A stretch of DNA of 64,000 nt, from positions 62,001 to 126,000 of the forward strand of contig JAZOMF010000075.1 of the NCBI GenBank assembly GCA_045653805.1, given 5' to 3'. The notes below the pieces were generated by a model, which ran no database searches, was not told the DNA's origin, and saw nothing but the letters and a program-made list of their open reading frames with translations. Positions 1-8,912 of the stretch are shown piece by piece. This DNA comes from SVTX01 sp045653805. Its GTDB lineage: Bacteria > Bacillota > Clostridia > Oscillospirales > CAG-272. Both the position numbers and the translations under genes were made by a program. The stretch's first letter is position 1. The number at the start of each line of letters is the position of its first letter.

Positions 1-1347
1 ATAACCGCTTCTGTAAAGCTCATCACGAATCTCGGTCAAGTCAGCAGCAGTCTCGGCTTTTGCAAGGGCATCGAACACCGAATAGATGTATTCAAGCTCC
101 TGTCTTGCAATTTGAAGCTGACGGGCAAGCTCCACCTTTGCGGTCTTGCTCTTGTTATACAACTTATAGTATCTTTGGGCGTTAGCGGCAGGGGAAAGTC
201 GCTCGTCAAGAGTGATGACGGTGGTATCGAAATCCTGCTTTTCTTCGTTCCAGCTCTCGTAATCTACAAGCTCAACCGACTTGTCGCCGCGCTTCAATTT
301 ATAAAGATTAGCGGTGATAAGATCGCCGTAAGATTTATATTTTTCACCCTTTTCGCAATCTGCAAGCTCGCCCTCCTGGGCTTCAATCTTCTTAGTCAAA
401 CGAGATTCCGCATTGGCAAGCAGACGCAGAATATCCGCCGCCCTCTGCTTAACTCTTATCTCTCGGTCGCGGCTCGCAAAATAGAGGTCAAGGGCCTCCG
501 AGGGACTTTCAAAAGTCTTATAGTCAAAGCCTTCCCCGTAGTAATCAAGGGAAACAAAGGAATACTCAATAGGCATGCCGTTTTCCACTATTACGGTGGG
601 CGCAAACACACCGTTAGATATATCCTCAAAGACTGCAGAGAAAACCCTATAAAGTTGCTCACAACCAATAGCGCACACGGTGGAATCGTGTCTGCCGGAT
701 GCACGGAAGGCAATCTCGCGCGCCACACTTGTAGCAATCCCGAGATACGAAGAGGTAATAAATTTATCTGCGCTGCGCTCCTCGGGAAAGCTTTTGTAAG
801 CAGCAGAGAACTCCTCAAAAGTCGTCTTTGTAGGATCAAGCTTTTCCTGCGCAGGGGGAAGCTCATATGTCATGCCGGGCAGTACTTGACGGAGACTGCT
901 GGTAGTAAAATCCACAGTTTTCAGCGCCGCAATAACCTTCATTCGCTCATCGCAGAAAATTAGGTTGGAATACTTGCCCATAATCTCTGCAACCAGATAC
1001 TTCTTGCAATCAAAGCCCATCTCGTCGCGAGTATCAAAGCTCAGCTTGACAACGCGCTCAAACCCAGCCTGCTCAATGTCCGAAAGAGACGCACCCGTCA
1101 GATGTTTGCGCAGAAGCATGCAAAACATCGGCGCCTGCATGGGATTTTCTCTCTGAGCCGCCGTAAAACCGATTCGGGGACAGTTGCTTCCCGCGTTGAT
1201 AAGCAATCGCTTGCCGCCCGCCAGAGTTCTCATCTGAAGAATTATCTCATCTCGCTCGGGTTGATATATTTTCTCAATTCTGCCGCCCTGCGCCACAGTT
1301 TTAAGCTCGTGAACAACGCACGATAGCATACCTGCATCAAATGCCAT
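1..1347 (-). CDS. rqcH: RqcH/NFACT-family ribosome quality control protein (3' part cut by window edge)
   Basis: The first 449 codons of an NFACT (FbpA N-terminal) protein run leftward off the window. The start at 1347 begins MAFDAGMLSCVVHELK and follows a GAAAGG Shine-Dalgarno. The NFACT-N signature is clear in ENPMQAPMFCMLLRKHLTGA (about residues 62-81), with the preceding segment ending NCPRIGFTA. The predicted coiled-coil part (about 290-400) follows. In bacteria RqcH binds stalled 50S-peptidyl-tRNA complexes and recruits tRNA-Ala to add C-terminal alanine tails that mark nascent chains for degradation. Older annotations call it fibronectin-binding protein. The C-terminal NFACT-R domain lies outside the window. 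It has its own promoter divergent from coaW. Confidence 0.9.
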   Translation of the reverse strand, partial: MAFDAGMLSCVVHELKTVAQGGRIEKIYQPERDEIILQMRTLAGGKRLLINAGSNCPRIGFTAAQRENPMQAPMFCMLLRKHLTGASLSDIEQAGFERVVKLSFDTRDEMGFDCKKYLVAEIMGKYSNLIFCDERMKVIAALKTVDFTTSSLRQVLPGMTYELPPAQEKLDPTKTTFEEFSAAYKSFPEERSADKFITSSYLGIATSVAREIAFRASGRHDSTVCAIGCEQLYRVFSAVFEDISNGVFAPTVIVENGMPIEYSFVSLDYYGEGFDYKTFESPSEALDLYFASRDREIRVKQRAADILRLLANAESRLTKKIEAQEGELADCEKGEKYKSYGDLITANLYKLKRGDKSVELVDYESWNEEKQDFDTTVITLDERLSPAANAQRYYKLYNKSKTAKVELARQLQIARQELEYIYSVFDALAKAETAADLTEIRDELYRSGY

Positions 1348-1399
1348 AAAATACCTTTCATTAGCGCCAACAGACGCATTAAAATTTTTTTCAAATAAT

Positions 1400-1428
1400 A
1401 TTATAACATCATATTGATTTTTTTGCAA
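1400..1428 (-). promoter_or_regulatory. Promoter for rqcH
   Basis: Read on the minus strand: -35 TTGCAA (1428-1423), 17-bp spacer, -10 TATAAT (1405-1400) with an upstream TGT extension. It interleaves with the coaW promoter on the opposite strand, so the two divergent genes may compete for RNA polymerase. Confidence 0.6.
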
Positions 1429-1442
1429 GATAGTGATATAAT
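1414..1442 (+). promoter_or_regulatory. Promoter for the coaW operon
   Basis: -35 TTGATT (1414-1419), 17-bp spacer, -10 TATAAT (1437-1442) with TGA extension. It overlaps the divergent rqcH promoter. Confidence 0.65.
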
Positions 1443-1505
1443 AAAATTGTAAAATAATGATTTTTTTCCTAAAAGCGGCAAATTTCCGCAGAAAGGAGAC
1501 AAAAA

Positions 1506-2375
1506 ATGGCAAATTTTAGTAAAAAAATTCAAAATGTTATAGGTATAGACGTCGGTGGTAGCACCACAAAGATCGTGGGCTTTAAAACAGATGAAAACGG
1601 CAAAAGCGAGCTTATCTCGCCATTTCTGGTCCGCGCCACCGATCCCTTGACCTCCATCTACGGAGCATTTGGCAAGTTCACCGCAGAAAATAACCTATCT
1701 CTTGATGACATAGACCGTATTATGGTCACGGGCGTTGGTGCAACTCATATGCAAAAGCCTATATATTCAGTAGATTGTCATACCGTTCCCGAATTTTCAG
1801 CGGCGGCTCTTGGCGGTCTTTACCTCTCCGGTCTTGACGAAGCAATCATCGTAAGCATGGGTACGGGTACGGCTCTCATTCACGCCAAGAAAGAGGGAAG
1901 CAAGACCCATATTAATTACCTTGGTGGCACCGGTGTGGGTGGAGGAACCCTTCTCGGTCTTACCAAGAAGCTGACCGGAATTGACACCATTGAGCATATC
2001 GAAGAAATATGCCGTGGTGGAGACATTCACAAAGTCAACCTCTTGGTTGGTGACATTTCAAAGAACGCCAAGTTCACAGGTGTCAATGAAAACCTCACAG
2101 CGTCCAACTTTGGAAAGGTGTCCGACATGGCAAGCAACAGCGACATCGCCTTAGGTGTTTGCAATATGGTTGCCGAGACCATCGCCATGATGGCGGTGTT
2201 TACCGCAAGAGGTCACGGACTCACCAACGTAGTTCTTATCGGAAATCTCACTAATATCAAGCCTGTCCGCGATGTATTTGCTGATCTGGATTCCTTCGGC
2301 ATTAACTTCATCATTCCCGAAAATGCAAGCTTTGGCACTGTTGTCGGAGCGGCACTTTATGACAAAGATGCTTGA
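1506..2375 (+). CDS. coaW: Type II pantothenate kinase
   Basis: A 289-residue ASKHA-fold kinase that would phosphorylate pantothenate, the first step of coenzyme A synthesis. The N-terminal phosphate loop is IGIDVGGSTTKIVGF (about residues 13-27). The second glycine-rich motif GGTGVGGGTLLGL lies near 140-152. These match the eukaryotic-like type II family known from staphylococci and many Clostridia, not the CoaA or CoaX types, and the length fits. The start follows GAAAGGAG. It is first in an operon with the M48 protease and a lipoprotein, from its own promoter to the terminator at 4297. Confidence 0.9.
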   Translation: MANFSKKIQNVIGIDVGGSTTKIVGFKTDENGKSELISPFLVRATDPLTSIYGAFGKFTAENNLSLDDIDRIMVTGVGATHMQKPIYSVDCHTVPEFSAAALGGLYLSGLDEAIIVSMGTGTALIHAKKEGSKTHINYLGGTGVGGGTLLGLTKKLTGIDTIEHIEEICRGGDIHKVNLLVGDISKNAKFTGVNENLTASNFGKVSDMASNSDIALGVCNMVAETIAMMAVFTARGHGLTNVVLIGNLTNIKPVRDVFADLDSFGINFIIPENASFGTVVGAALYDKDA

Positions 2376-2397
2376 TAACATAAATTAAGGAGAAAAA

Positions 2398-3624
2398 ATG
2401 AACTACCAAATTTTATTCATCGCCTTTGCAATTTTGGGTGGCGCGTATTCGACAGTTTTAAATATCGTAAGATATCGCTCCTCCAATAACCCCACACCTG
2501 AAAGTGTATCTGACGTTTATGATTCCGAGACCTACGCAAAATGGAAGAAATACAGTGCAGAGCATTGTATCGTTGATATAATCTCTTCCTCTCTGTCTTG
2601 CATTATAACCGTAACGCTTTTGGCGACTAATGCATATTCCGCATTCGCATCTCTTTTCTCCGACAACATATTTATGCAACTCCTCGCTACTGTTCTGCTT
2701 GAGATTGCAGTTGGAACTGTGATGGAATGTATCTTCAGCTACATCAGCACTATGAAGATAGAGCAGAAATACGGTTTTAATCGCTCGTCATTTAAGACCT
2801 TTATTTTCGACCGTATTCGTTCCATAGTTTTAGGGCTTATACTTTCAATCGCCCTCGCATGCCTTATTTGGCTCGGCCATTGGCTAACCGGAAACTTTAT
2901 GATAATTGCTCTGGCGGCAGTCTTACTGGTGTTTACACTCCTTGTGTCATTTCTTTTCCCATTCCTCAGCAGAATTGGAAACAAGTTCACACCTCTTGGA
3001 GAGGGCGAGCTGAAGGAAAAGCTTAAGGCTCTTCTCACAAAGCACGGATACAACGTGAGAGCTATTGAAGTAATGGACGCTTCAAGAAGAACCACCAAGT
3101 CAAACGCCTATATCACGGGTTTTGGCAAGAGCAAGACCATCGTACTTTACGATAATCTGCTCACCTCAATGACCCCCGACGAGATATGTGCGATCTTCGC
3201 TCACGAGTTGGGTCACGGACTACACAAGCACGTTTTAAAGATGCAATTTTTGAACGTTGGCTATCTTCTTATTCTGGCTACAGCAATCTGGCTCACCGTC
3301 ATCACGCCAGAGATATACACCGACTTTGGCTTTGAGAGCGTAAACTACGGCTTTTCCTATATCCTAACAGGTATTGCAATCAGCACACTCCAGCCCGCAA
3401 TCAATCTTATTATAAACGCATTCAGTCGTTCCAATGAATATGCCGCTGACCGCCAAGCTGTAAAGGAAGGCTACGGCGAAGCTATGATAAGCGCATTCAA
3501 AAAGCTAGCAAAGGACAACTTTGCACACCTTGCCCCCTCCAAGATAAACGTGGTGCTTGAATATAGTCACCCACCCATCAGCGACCGTGTCGATGCTGTG
3601 AATAGAGAATTAGGAAATCAATAA
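2398..3624 (+). CDS. M48-family integral membrane zinc metalloprotease (Ste24/HtpX-like)
   Basis: A 408-residue multi-pass membrane protease. The zinc site is H269-E-L-G-H273 (within AHELGHGLHKHV), and the third ligand is Glu347 in SNEYAADR, the arrangement of the M48 Ste24/CAAX-protease group. Hydrophobic segments occur at about 1-20, 65-110, 140-200 and 285-335. Family members cleave membrane or prenylated substrates; in bacteria they are mostly linked to membrane-protein quality control. The substrate cannot be inferred. It lies 22 bases after coaW, with AAGGAG before the ATG. HtpX is another possible label, but the long N-terminal membrane region looks more like Ste24. Confidence 0.85.
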   Translation: MNYQILFIAFAILGGAYSTVLNIVRYRSSNNPTPESVSDVYDSETYAKWKKYSAEHCIVDIISSSLSCIITVTLLATNAYSAFASLFSDNIFMQLLATVLLEIAVGTVMECIFSYISTMKIEQKYGFNRSSFKTFIFDRIRSIVLGLILSIALACLIWLGHWLTGNFMIIALAAVLLVFTLLVSFLFPFLSRIGNKFTPLGEGELKEKLKALLTKHGYNVRAIEVMDASRRTTKSNAYITGFGKSKTIVLYDNLLTSMTPDEICAIFAHELGHGLHKHVLKMQFLNVGYLLILATAIWLTVITPEIYTDFGFESVNYGFSYILTGIAISTLQPAINLIINAFSRSNEYAADRQAVKEGYGEAMISAFKKLAKDNFAHLAPSKINVVLEYSHPPISDRVDAVNRELGNQ

Positions 3625-3662
3625 AATAAACTTAAATATAAAACAACCCAACGAGGATAATC

Positions 3663-4265
3663 ATGAAAAAAATTCGTTTGATCTTCATCGCACTGGCATT
3701 GATTTGTGCATTGATAATTGTAGCTGTATCTTGCAATTCAGGTGATGATCCGCAAGAAGGCCCAAACACCAACAGTGGCGATGTAACCACGGAAACTACC
3801 GAAACATCAGATATTGAAGATAGCTCTATAACAACCGAGCCTCCTCACGTTCACGCCTTTGGGGAATGGGAAACCACTAAAGAACCCTCTTGTACTGCAA
3901 AGGGCTTGAAGATAAGAAAATGTTCTTGTGGTGAAAATGAAACCGAAGAAATTGCTGCTCTCGGTCATAATGAAGTGCCCCATGAAGCTAAAGCTCCTAA
4001 TTGCACCGAAATAGGCTGGGATGCTTATGTAACTTGTTCTAATTGTGACTACACCACCAAGGTTGAAAAGGATGCGATTGGACATTCCTACTCTGACGCA
4101 TGGGAAAAAGACACAACACATCATTGGCATAAGGCTGATTGCGAACACACCAATGAAATCGCTGACAAATCCGAGCACAATTTCGGTGAAGATTTGATAT
4201 GTGATGATTGTGGATTTGAAAAAGAGAACGATGATTTTGGAATGGAATTCCTTCCCAATATTTAA
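3663..4265 (+). CDS. Small lipoprotein with two Cys-pair modules
   Basis: A 200-residue secreted lipoprotein. The signal peptide ends in the lipobox-like IVAVSC with lipidation Cys at about residue 24. A Thr/Ser/Asp/Glu-rich linker (about 25-58) follows. After it come two or three copies of a His/Cys module of the form H-x-F-G-x-W...P-S-C-T...G...C-x-C-G and N-C-T-E-x-G...C-x-N-C. Such modules are seen in large clostridial surface proteins; their Cys pairs suggest a small metal-binding or disulfide fold, but no function is established. It is the third gene of the coaW operon and ends at an intrinsic terminator. The ATG follows GAGGATAATC. Confidence 0.7.
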   Translation: MKKIRLIFIALALICALIIVAVSCNSGDDPQEGPNTNSGDVTTETTETSDIEDSSITTEPPHVHAFGEWETTKEPSCTAKGLKIRKCSCGENETEEIAALGHNEVPHEAKAPNCTEIGWDAYVTCSNCDYTTKVEKDAIGHSYSDAWEKDTTHHWHKADCEHTNEIADKSEHNFGEDLICDDCGFEKENDDFGMEFLPNI

Positions 4266-4296
4266 CATAGTAACGTGCTACAATAGAGGAATTTTT

Positions 4297-4325
4297 AAAG
4301 CGCCCACGTTGTGGGCGCTTTTCCT
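4297..4325 (+). terminator. Intrinsic terminator of the coaW operon
   Basis: Perfect 11-bp stem AAAGCGCCCAC / GTGGGCGCTTT with a GTT loop, running into T residues. Confidence 0.85.
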
Positions 4326-4470
4326 GTATTACGGAATTTTCTCACATCTTGCATTACTGCAAAAACATCTCAAAATGGGGAATTGAACCGCAAAAATATT
4401 GCAAAGTGTTTTATTCATCACAAAATTAGCGAAAAACTCATATTTCTCCTCAACTTTCCGCTAAAATCTC

Positions 4471-4499
4471 TTGACTTGATGACATTTTAATGATATAAT
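4471..4499 (+). promoter_or_regulatory. Promoter for alaS
   Basis: -35 TTGACT (4471-4476), 17-bp spacer, -10 TATAAT (4494-4499). Nothing resembling a T-box lies between it and the alaS start at 4560, so the leader is short. Confidence 0.8.
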
Positions 4500-4559
4500 A
4501 TTATAATTATAAAACAAAATTTCAAAATATTGCAAAATTTCGAAAGGACGTACACAAAA

Positions 4560-7190
4560 ATGCAGTGGACTTCTCTTAACGATTTGAGAGAAAAGTATCT
4601 CTCTTTCTTCGAATCAAAGGGACACCTTCGTCTCCCTTCCTATTCACTCGTTCCTCACAACGATAAATCTCTTCTTCTTATAAACTCGGGTATGGCACCT
4701 ATGAAGAAGTTCTTCACAGGCGAGGAGATTCCTCCTCGTAACCGCGTAACCACCTGCCAGAAGTGCATCAGAACCCCCGACCTTGAACGCGTTGGTCACA
4801 CCGCTCGTCACGGTACATTTTTCGAGATGCTTGGTAACTTCTCATTTGGCGACTACTTCAAGGAGGAGGCTATCGCTTGGTCTTGGGAATTCCTCACAGG
4901 CTGGCTCGAGATCCCCGCAGACCTTCTCTGGCCCTCTATCTACGAGCACGACGAGGAGGCTTACGACATCTGGGTCAACAAGATCGGCGTTGATCCTGCT
5001 CACGTTGTTCGCCTCGGTAAGGCAGACAACTTCTGGGAGCACGGTAGCGGCCCTTGCGGTCCTTGCTCCGAGATCTACTTCGACCGCGGAATTAAGTACG
5101 GCTGCGGTAGCGACGATTGTAAGCCCGGTTGCGATTGCGACAGATTTATGGAGATTTGGAACAACGTATTCTCACAGTTCAATAACGACGGTAAGGGCAA
5201 CTACACCGAGCTCGCACAAAAGAACATCGATACCGGTATGGGCCTTGAGCGTCTCGCTTGCGTAATGCAGGGCGTTGACAACATGTTTGAGGTTGACTCT
5301 ATCCGTAAGGTTATCGACAAGACCTGCGAGATCGCAGGCAAAACTTATGGCGATAACGCAGAGAACGACATCTCTATCCGCGTTGTAACCGACCACTCCA
5401 GAAGTGCAATGTTTATGATTTCCGACGGCGTTATTCCTTCCAACGAGGGAAGAGGCTACGTTCTCCGCCGTATTATCCGCCGCGCTTGCCGTCACGGTAA
5501 GCTTCTTGGCATAAACCATCCTTTCCTTGTTGACACCGTAACCGTCGCTATCAACGAGAGCTGCAAGGCTTATCCCGAGCTTGAAGAAAAGCGCGTATAC
5601 ATCCTCAAGGTTATCGCTATGGAGGAGGAGAGATTCGACGCAACCGTTGACGCAGGTCTTTCCAAGCTTTCCGAAATGATCGAGGATGCAAAGGCAAATA
5701 GCGCAACCATTCTTTCCGGAGACGATGTGTTCAAGCTTTACGACACTTTCGGTTTCCCCATCGACCTCACCCGTGAGATCGCAGAGGAGGCGGGCTTTGG
5801 CATCGACGAAGAGACCTTCAAGGCTCTTATGAAGGAGCAGAGAGACCGCGCAAGAGCAGCGCGAGGAAATATCGGTGGCTGGGACAAGGGCGATAAGGAA
5901 ATGCTCGCAGATATTGCTACTACCTCTTTCACCGGATACACTGAAATCGAGACCGAGGCAAATGTAATCGCTATCATTGCCGACGGCATGCTCGTAAACG
6001 AGATCAGCGAGGGTGAGTTCACTCTCATTCTTGACAAGACCCCCTTCTATGGTGAGGGCGGCGGTCAGGTAGGCGACACCGGTGCTATCGCTAACGGCGA
6101 TTTCTCCGCAACCGTTCACGACACCAAGAAGACCGACGGAATCTTCCTCCACGTTTGTGAGCTTACAAGTGGCGCAGTTAAGGTTGGTGACACCGTTACC
6201 GCAACCGTTGACAGCGCTCGCAGAGATGCTATAAAGAGAAATCACTCCTCGCTCCACCTCCTCCAGGGCGCGCTCCGCGCAGTTCTCGGGACTCACGTTG
6301 AGCAGTCCGGCTCTTACGTTGATGCAGAGAGAGGACGCTTCGACTTCACTCACTTCGCAGCAGTTACCGCAAATGAGCTTGCACGCGTTGAGGCTCTTGT
6401 AAATGCTACCGTTCTTTCGGGTATCGCAGTTGACACTATTGAAACCGACATTGAAAGCGCCAAGAAGCTTGGTGCGATGATGCTCTTCGGAGAGAAGTAC
6501 GGCGCAACCGTCAGAGTGGTTAAGATGGGAGACGCTTCCACCGAATTCTGCGGAGGTACTCACGTTGATAACACCGCAAAGATCGGTCTCTTCAAGATCG
6601 TTTCCGAGTCGAGCGTTGCGGCAGGTATTCGCCGTATCGAGGTTGTAACAGGTCTTGGAGTGCTTGATCTTTTGACTGCAAAGGATAAGCTCATCGTTGA
6701 TACCGCAACTGAACTCAAGGTTCAAAATCCCGTTGACATCTTAAAGAAGGCTACTCAACTTCAGGGCGAGATCGCTAACATGAAGAAGGAGATCGAATCT
6801 CTCAACTCCAAGCTTGCAGGCAGCAAGATAAACGACGTTCTTGCAGGTGCAGTTTCCGTCGGCTCCGTTAAGCTTGTAACCTACATTGCAGAGGGCATGG
6901 AGATCGACGCGGCAAGAAGCCTTTCTGACAAGATCAAGGCAGAGAACAACGATATGGTTGCAGTTCTTGCCGTTAAGTCGGGCGATAAGCTCAACTTCAT
7001 CGCAGTTGCAGGCAAGGATGCAGTTGCCGCTGGCGCGCACGCAGGCAAGATCGTTGGCGCAGTTGCCGCAGTTACCGGCGGTAAGGGCGGTGGACGTCCC
7101 GACAACGCAATGGCGGGCGGACGCGATGCTTCCAAGATCGCAGAGGCACTTGAGAGCGCAAAGGCAACTCTTGAGGGTATGCTTAAGTGA
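4560..7190 (+). CDS. alaS: Alanyl-tRNA synthetase
   Basis: An 876-residue class II synthetase that charges tRNA-Ala and edits mischarged Ser and Gly. The start MQWTSLNDLREKYLSFFESKGH is the standard AlaRS N-terminus. I prefer the ATG at 4560, preceded by GAAAGGACG, over an in-frame TTG at 4530 that lies inside the leader. Visible motifs are the class II catalytic core (residues 1-240), the editing-domain HxxxH in NHSSLHLLQ, and the editing-site Cys motif CGGTHVDNT. A DHHA1 C-terminal region ends in a GGKGGGRPDNAMAGG segment. Full length for the family and monocistronic, ending at the terminator at 7201. Confidence 0.98.
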   Translation: MQWTSLNDLREKYLSFFESKGHLRLPSYSLVPHNDKSLLLINSGMAPMKKFFTGEEIPPRNRVTTCQKCIRTPDLERVGHTARHGTFFEMLGNFSFGDYFKEEAIAWSWEFLTGWLEIPADLLWPSIYEHDEEAYDIWVNKIGVDPAHVVRLGKADNFWEHGSGPCGPCSEIYFDRGIKYGCGSDDCKPGCDCDRFMEIWNNVFSQFNNDGKGNYTELAQKNIDTGMGLERLACVMQGVDNMFEVDSIRKVIDKTCEIAGKTYGDNAENDISIRVVTDHSRSAMFMISDGVIPSNEGRGYVLRRIIRRACRHGKLLGINHPFLVDTVTVAINESCKAYPELEEKRVYILKVIAMEEERFDATVDAGLSKLSEMIEDAKANSATILSGDDVFKLYDTFGFPIDLTREIAEEAGFGIDEETFKALMKEQRDRARAARGNIGGWDKGDKEMLADIATTSFTGYTEIETEANVIAIIADGMLVNEISEGEFTLILDKTPFYGEGGGQVGDTGAIANGDFSATVHDTKKTDGIFLHVCELTSGAVKVGDTVTATVDSARRDAIKRNHSSLHLLQGALRAVLGTHVEQSGSYVDAERGRFDFTHFAAVTANELARVEALVNATVLSGIAVDTIETDIESAKKLGAMMLFGEKYGATVRVVKMGDASTEFCGGTHVDNTAKIGLFKIVSESSVAAGIRRIEVVTGLGVLDLLTAKDKLIVDTATELKVQNPVDILKKATQLQGEIANMKKEIESLNSKLAGSKINDVLAGAVSVGSVKLVTYIAEGMEIDAARSLSDKIKAENNDMVAVLAVKSGDKLNFIAVAGKDAVAAGAHAGKIVGAVAAVTGGKGGGRPDNAMAGGRDASKIAEALESAKATLEGMLK

Positions 7191-7200
7191 TAAAAATTCA

Positions 7201-7240
7201 GGGATATTTATCGGATAACACCGTTAAATATCCCTTTTAA
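7201..7240 (+). terminator. alaS terminator
   Basis: Stem GGGATATTTA / TAAATATCCC (7201-7210, 7225-7234) with an inner CGG/CCG pair, then TTTT. Confidence 0.85.
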
Positions 7241-7253
7241 TATTCCAAAATCA

Positions 7254-7285
7254 TAAAAAGGAGAGACTTCGCAAAATCTCTCCTT
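7254..7285 (-). terminator. Terminator of the PHP / MutS-like operon
   Basis: Read on the minus strand: AAGGAGAGA / TCTCTCCTT stem followed by TTTTATGA, just after the stop of the MutS-like gene. Confidence 0.75.
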
Positions 7286-7290
7286 AAATT

Positions 7291-8898
7291 TTATTTGCCA
7301 ATCTTTTTGAGAATGTTATCGTAGGTCAAGCCGTATCTCTCGGCAATATCGCGGGCATAGCTCTTTCCGTCGGGCTTTGCGCGGTGGATCTTAAAGGAGC
7401 GCTTACCCTCCTCGATTCCCGCAACGAGAGTATCTATCTTCACACCGCCATTTGCAATCGACTCGGCGTTAATGCGTTCAATCTCTGCGGCAAGCTCGTG
7501 GAGGTGAGTTGCGAAAAGACAACGGCAACCAACCATGGAAATGCCCGAAAGCACCTCACTTGCGATATAAGAGCCCTCGTAAGAGCCGGTAGAAGAAAAG
7601 GACTCGTCAAGCAGTACAAGGCTATACTCGGTAACACAATCGAATATCTCGCCAAGTCGGGCGCACTCTTCACCAAGGCGTCCCTTGTCAATGGTATCGT
7701 CAGCACCGGTGGGGAAGTGAGTGAAAATTGCATCTACGGGGCTGATTTTTGCCTTTTTTGCAGGAACGAACATACCAAGCTGCATCATAGCCGCCGCAAG
7801 ACCCAAAGCGCAGGTAATAACCGATTTTCCGCCGCGGTTGGGACCTGTAAGAACGTATATTGTGGCATCGTTCTGATTAAATCGCACATCGTTGGCAACA
7901 ATCTCCTCGCAGTCGGGCAATTTCAACGCAACGGCAGGGTTATAAAGCTCGTCGGCATCGAAAATTCGCTCGTCTATGGGAGCGATATCCGCAAAGGTAA
8001 GCTCGCATCCCTTGGCCTTGAGATTTTTCATCATTTCGGTGGCCTTAACCACGAATTCAATCTCGGGCATAAGACCGAGCAGAAAATCGGTATTTTCAAG
8101 GACGTAGGACTGCACTATCTTCTTCCAAGAGCGGAGAGAGGAGTGATAAACGTCATTTATAGCCGAATTAAAGGCGGTAGAAAGCGCGGATTTCTGTGTA
8201 TCCGATTGCTTTTTGCCAAAGGGAACGAGATTTGCAATGCAGGTGTATTCATCGTCCTTGAAATTGAGACGAAGAATCTTATCAATGGTGTCGCCCGACT
8301 TAAAGGGCTCGGAATTGATAGACAAAACGCCTGCATATTGTGGACGAAGCTGGGCGTCCAGATTTACACCGATAGAAACGCTCTTGATCTCTCGAACTCG
8401 CTTGGTCAACTCGTTAAGCTTTTCGTTGAGCTCCTTGTAATAATCGGACTCCGCCAAGTAAGCGATACGCTCCGCAAGGGTCTTGAAGGCAACACTGCTA
8501 ACGCTTTCCTTGACCTTGGAAAGCCCCTCATAGAGAATATCTATGCAAGAAATATATAGCTCAATTTCGGTAATACTTGAAAGATAATCGTCGTCGGCAT
8601 TGTTTGATTCCAAACGGCGAAGCTCTGCAATGTCGCCAAGCACGGGCATAAGCTTATTCAAGGTGGCGGAAAGCTCGGGATGATCCAGCATATCCGCAAA
8701 GACCCCATTACGGTATTTTATAACCTCGGGAGAGAAGGTAAAATACTCTGAAAGCTCGGAGCTTTTAAGATCGAGTATCTCGAGCATTCCAAGCTCTTCA
8801 AGGGTATACATATCAATATCGGGGCGGTTTTCCTCCGCGTAGTGATACTGCTTACTTTCCCCCGTGGGATAAAGCAAACTAAAATTAGTAAGTTCCAT
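7291..8898 (-). CDS. Short MutS-family ATPase
   Basis: A 535-residue protein with the MutS core (domain III) and ATPase domain V but without the N-terminal mismatch-recognition and connector domains. Walker A is GPNRGGKS (residues 352-359), Walker B is SLVLLDESFSSTG, and the switch region is CRCLFATHLHELA. It also lacks a C-terminal Smr domain, so it is neither MutS1 nor canonical MutS2. Short MutS-like proteins of this type are widespread but poorly characterised; a role in DNA structure handling is inferred from family only. The start at 8898 (MELTNF) has GGAG six bases upstream and is preferred over an in-frame TTG 12 bases earlier. It follows the PHP gene by 14 bases. Confidence 0.85.
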   Translation of the reverse strand: MELTNFSLLYPTGESKQYHYAEENRPDIDMYTLEELGMLEILDLKSSELSEYFTFSPEVIKYRNGVFADMLDHPELSATLNKLMPVLGDIAELRRLESNNADDDYLSSITEIELYISCIDILYEGLSKVKESVSSVAFKTLAERIAYLAESDYYKELNEKLNELTKRVREIKSVSIGVNLDAQLRPQYAGVLSINSEPFKSGDTIDKILRLNFKDDEYTCIANLVPFGKKQSDTQKSALSTAFNSAINDVYHSSLRSWKKIVQSYVLENTDFLLGLMPEIEFVVKATEMMKNLKAKGCELTFADIAPIDERIFDADELYNPAVALKLPDCEEIVANDVRFNQNDATIYVLTGPNRGGKSVITCALGLAAAMMQLGMFVPAKKAKISPVDAIFTHFPTGADDTIDKGRLGEECARLGEIFDCVTEYSLVLLDESFSSTGSYEGSYIASEVLSGISMVGCRCLFATHLHELAAEIERINAESIANGGVKIDTLVAGIEEGKRSFKIHRAKPDGKSYARDIAERYGLTYDNILKKIGK

Positions 8899-8912
8899 TA
8901 TTTTCTCCAAAA

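Noticed and set aside
112..963. Open frame of 283 codons on the plus strand at the left edge
   Set aside because: It is antisense to rqcH, whose minus-strand translation carries clear NFACT motifs.
4530..4559. TTG start for alaS
   Set aside because: It would place the Shine-Dalgarno GAAAGGACG inside the coding sequence; AlaRS begins at the MQWTS segment.
5172..6725. 517-codon open frame on the minus strand inside alaS
   Set aside because: Mirror of highly biased alaS codons; the plus-strand product has all AlaRS motifs.
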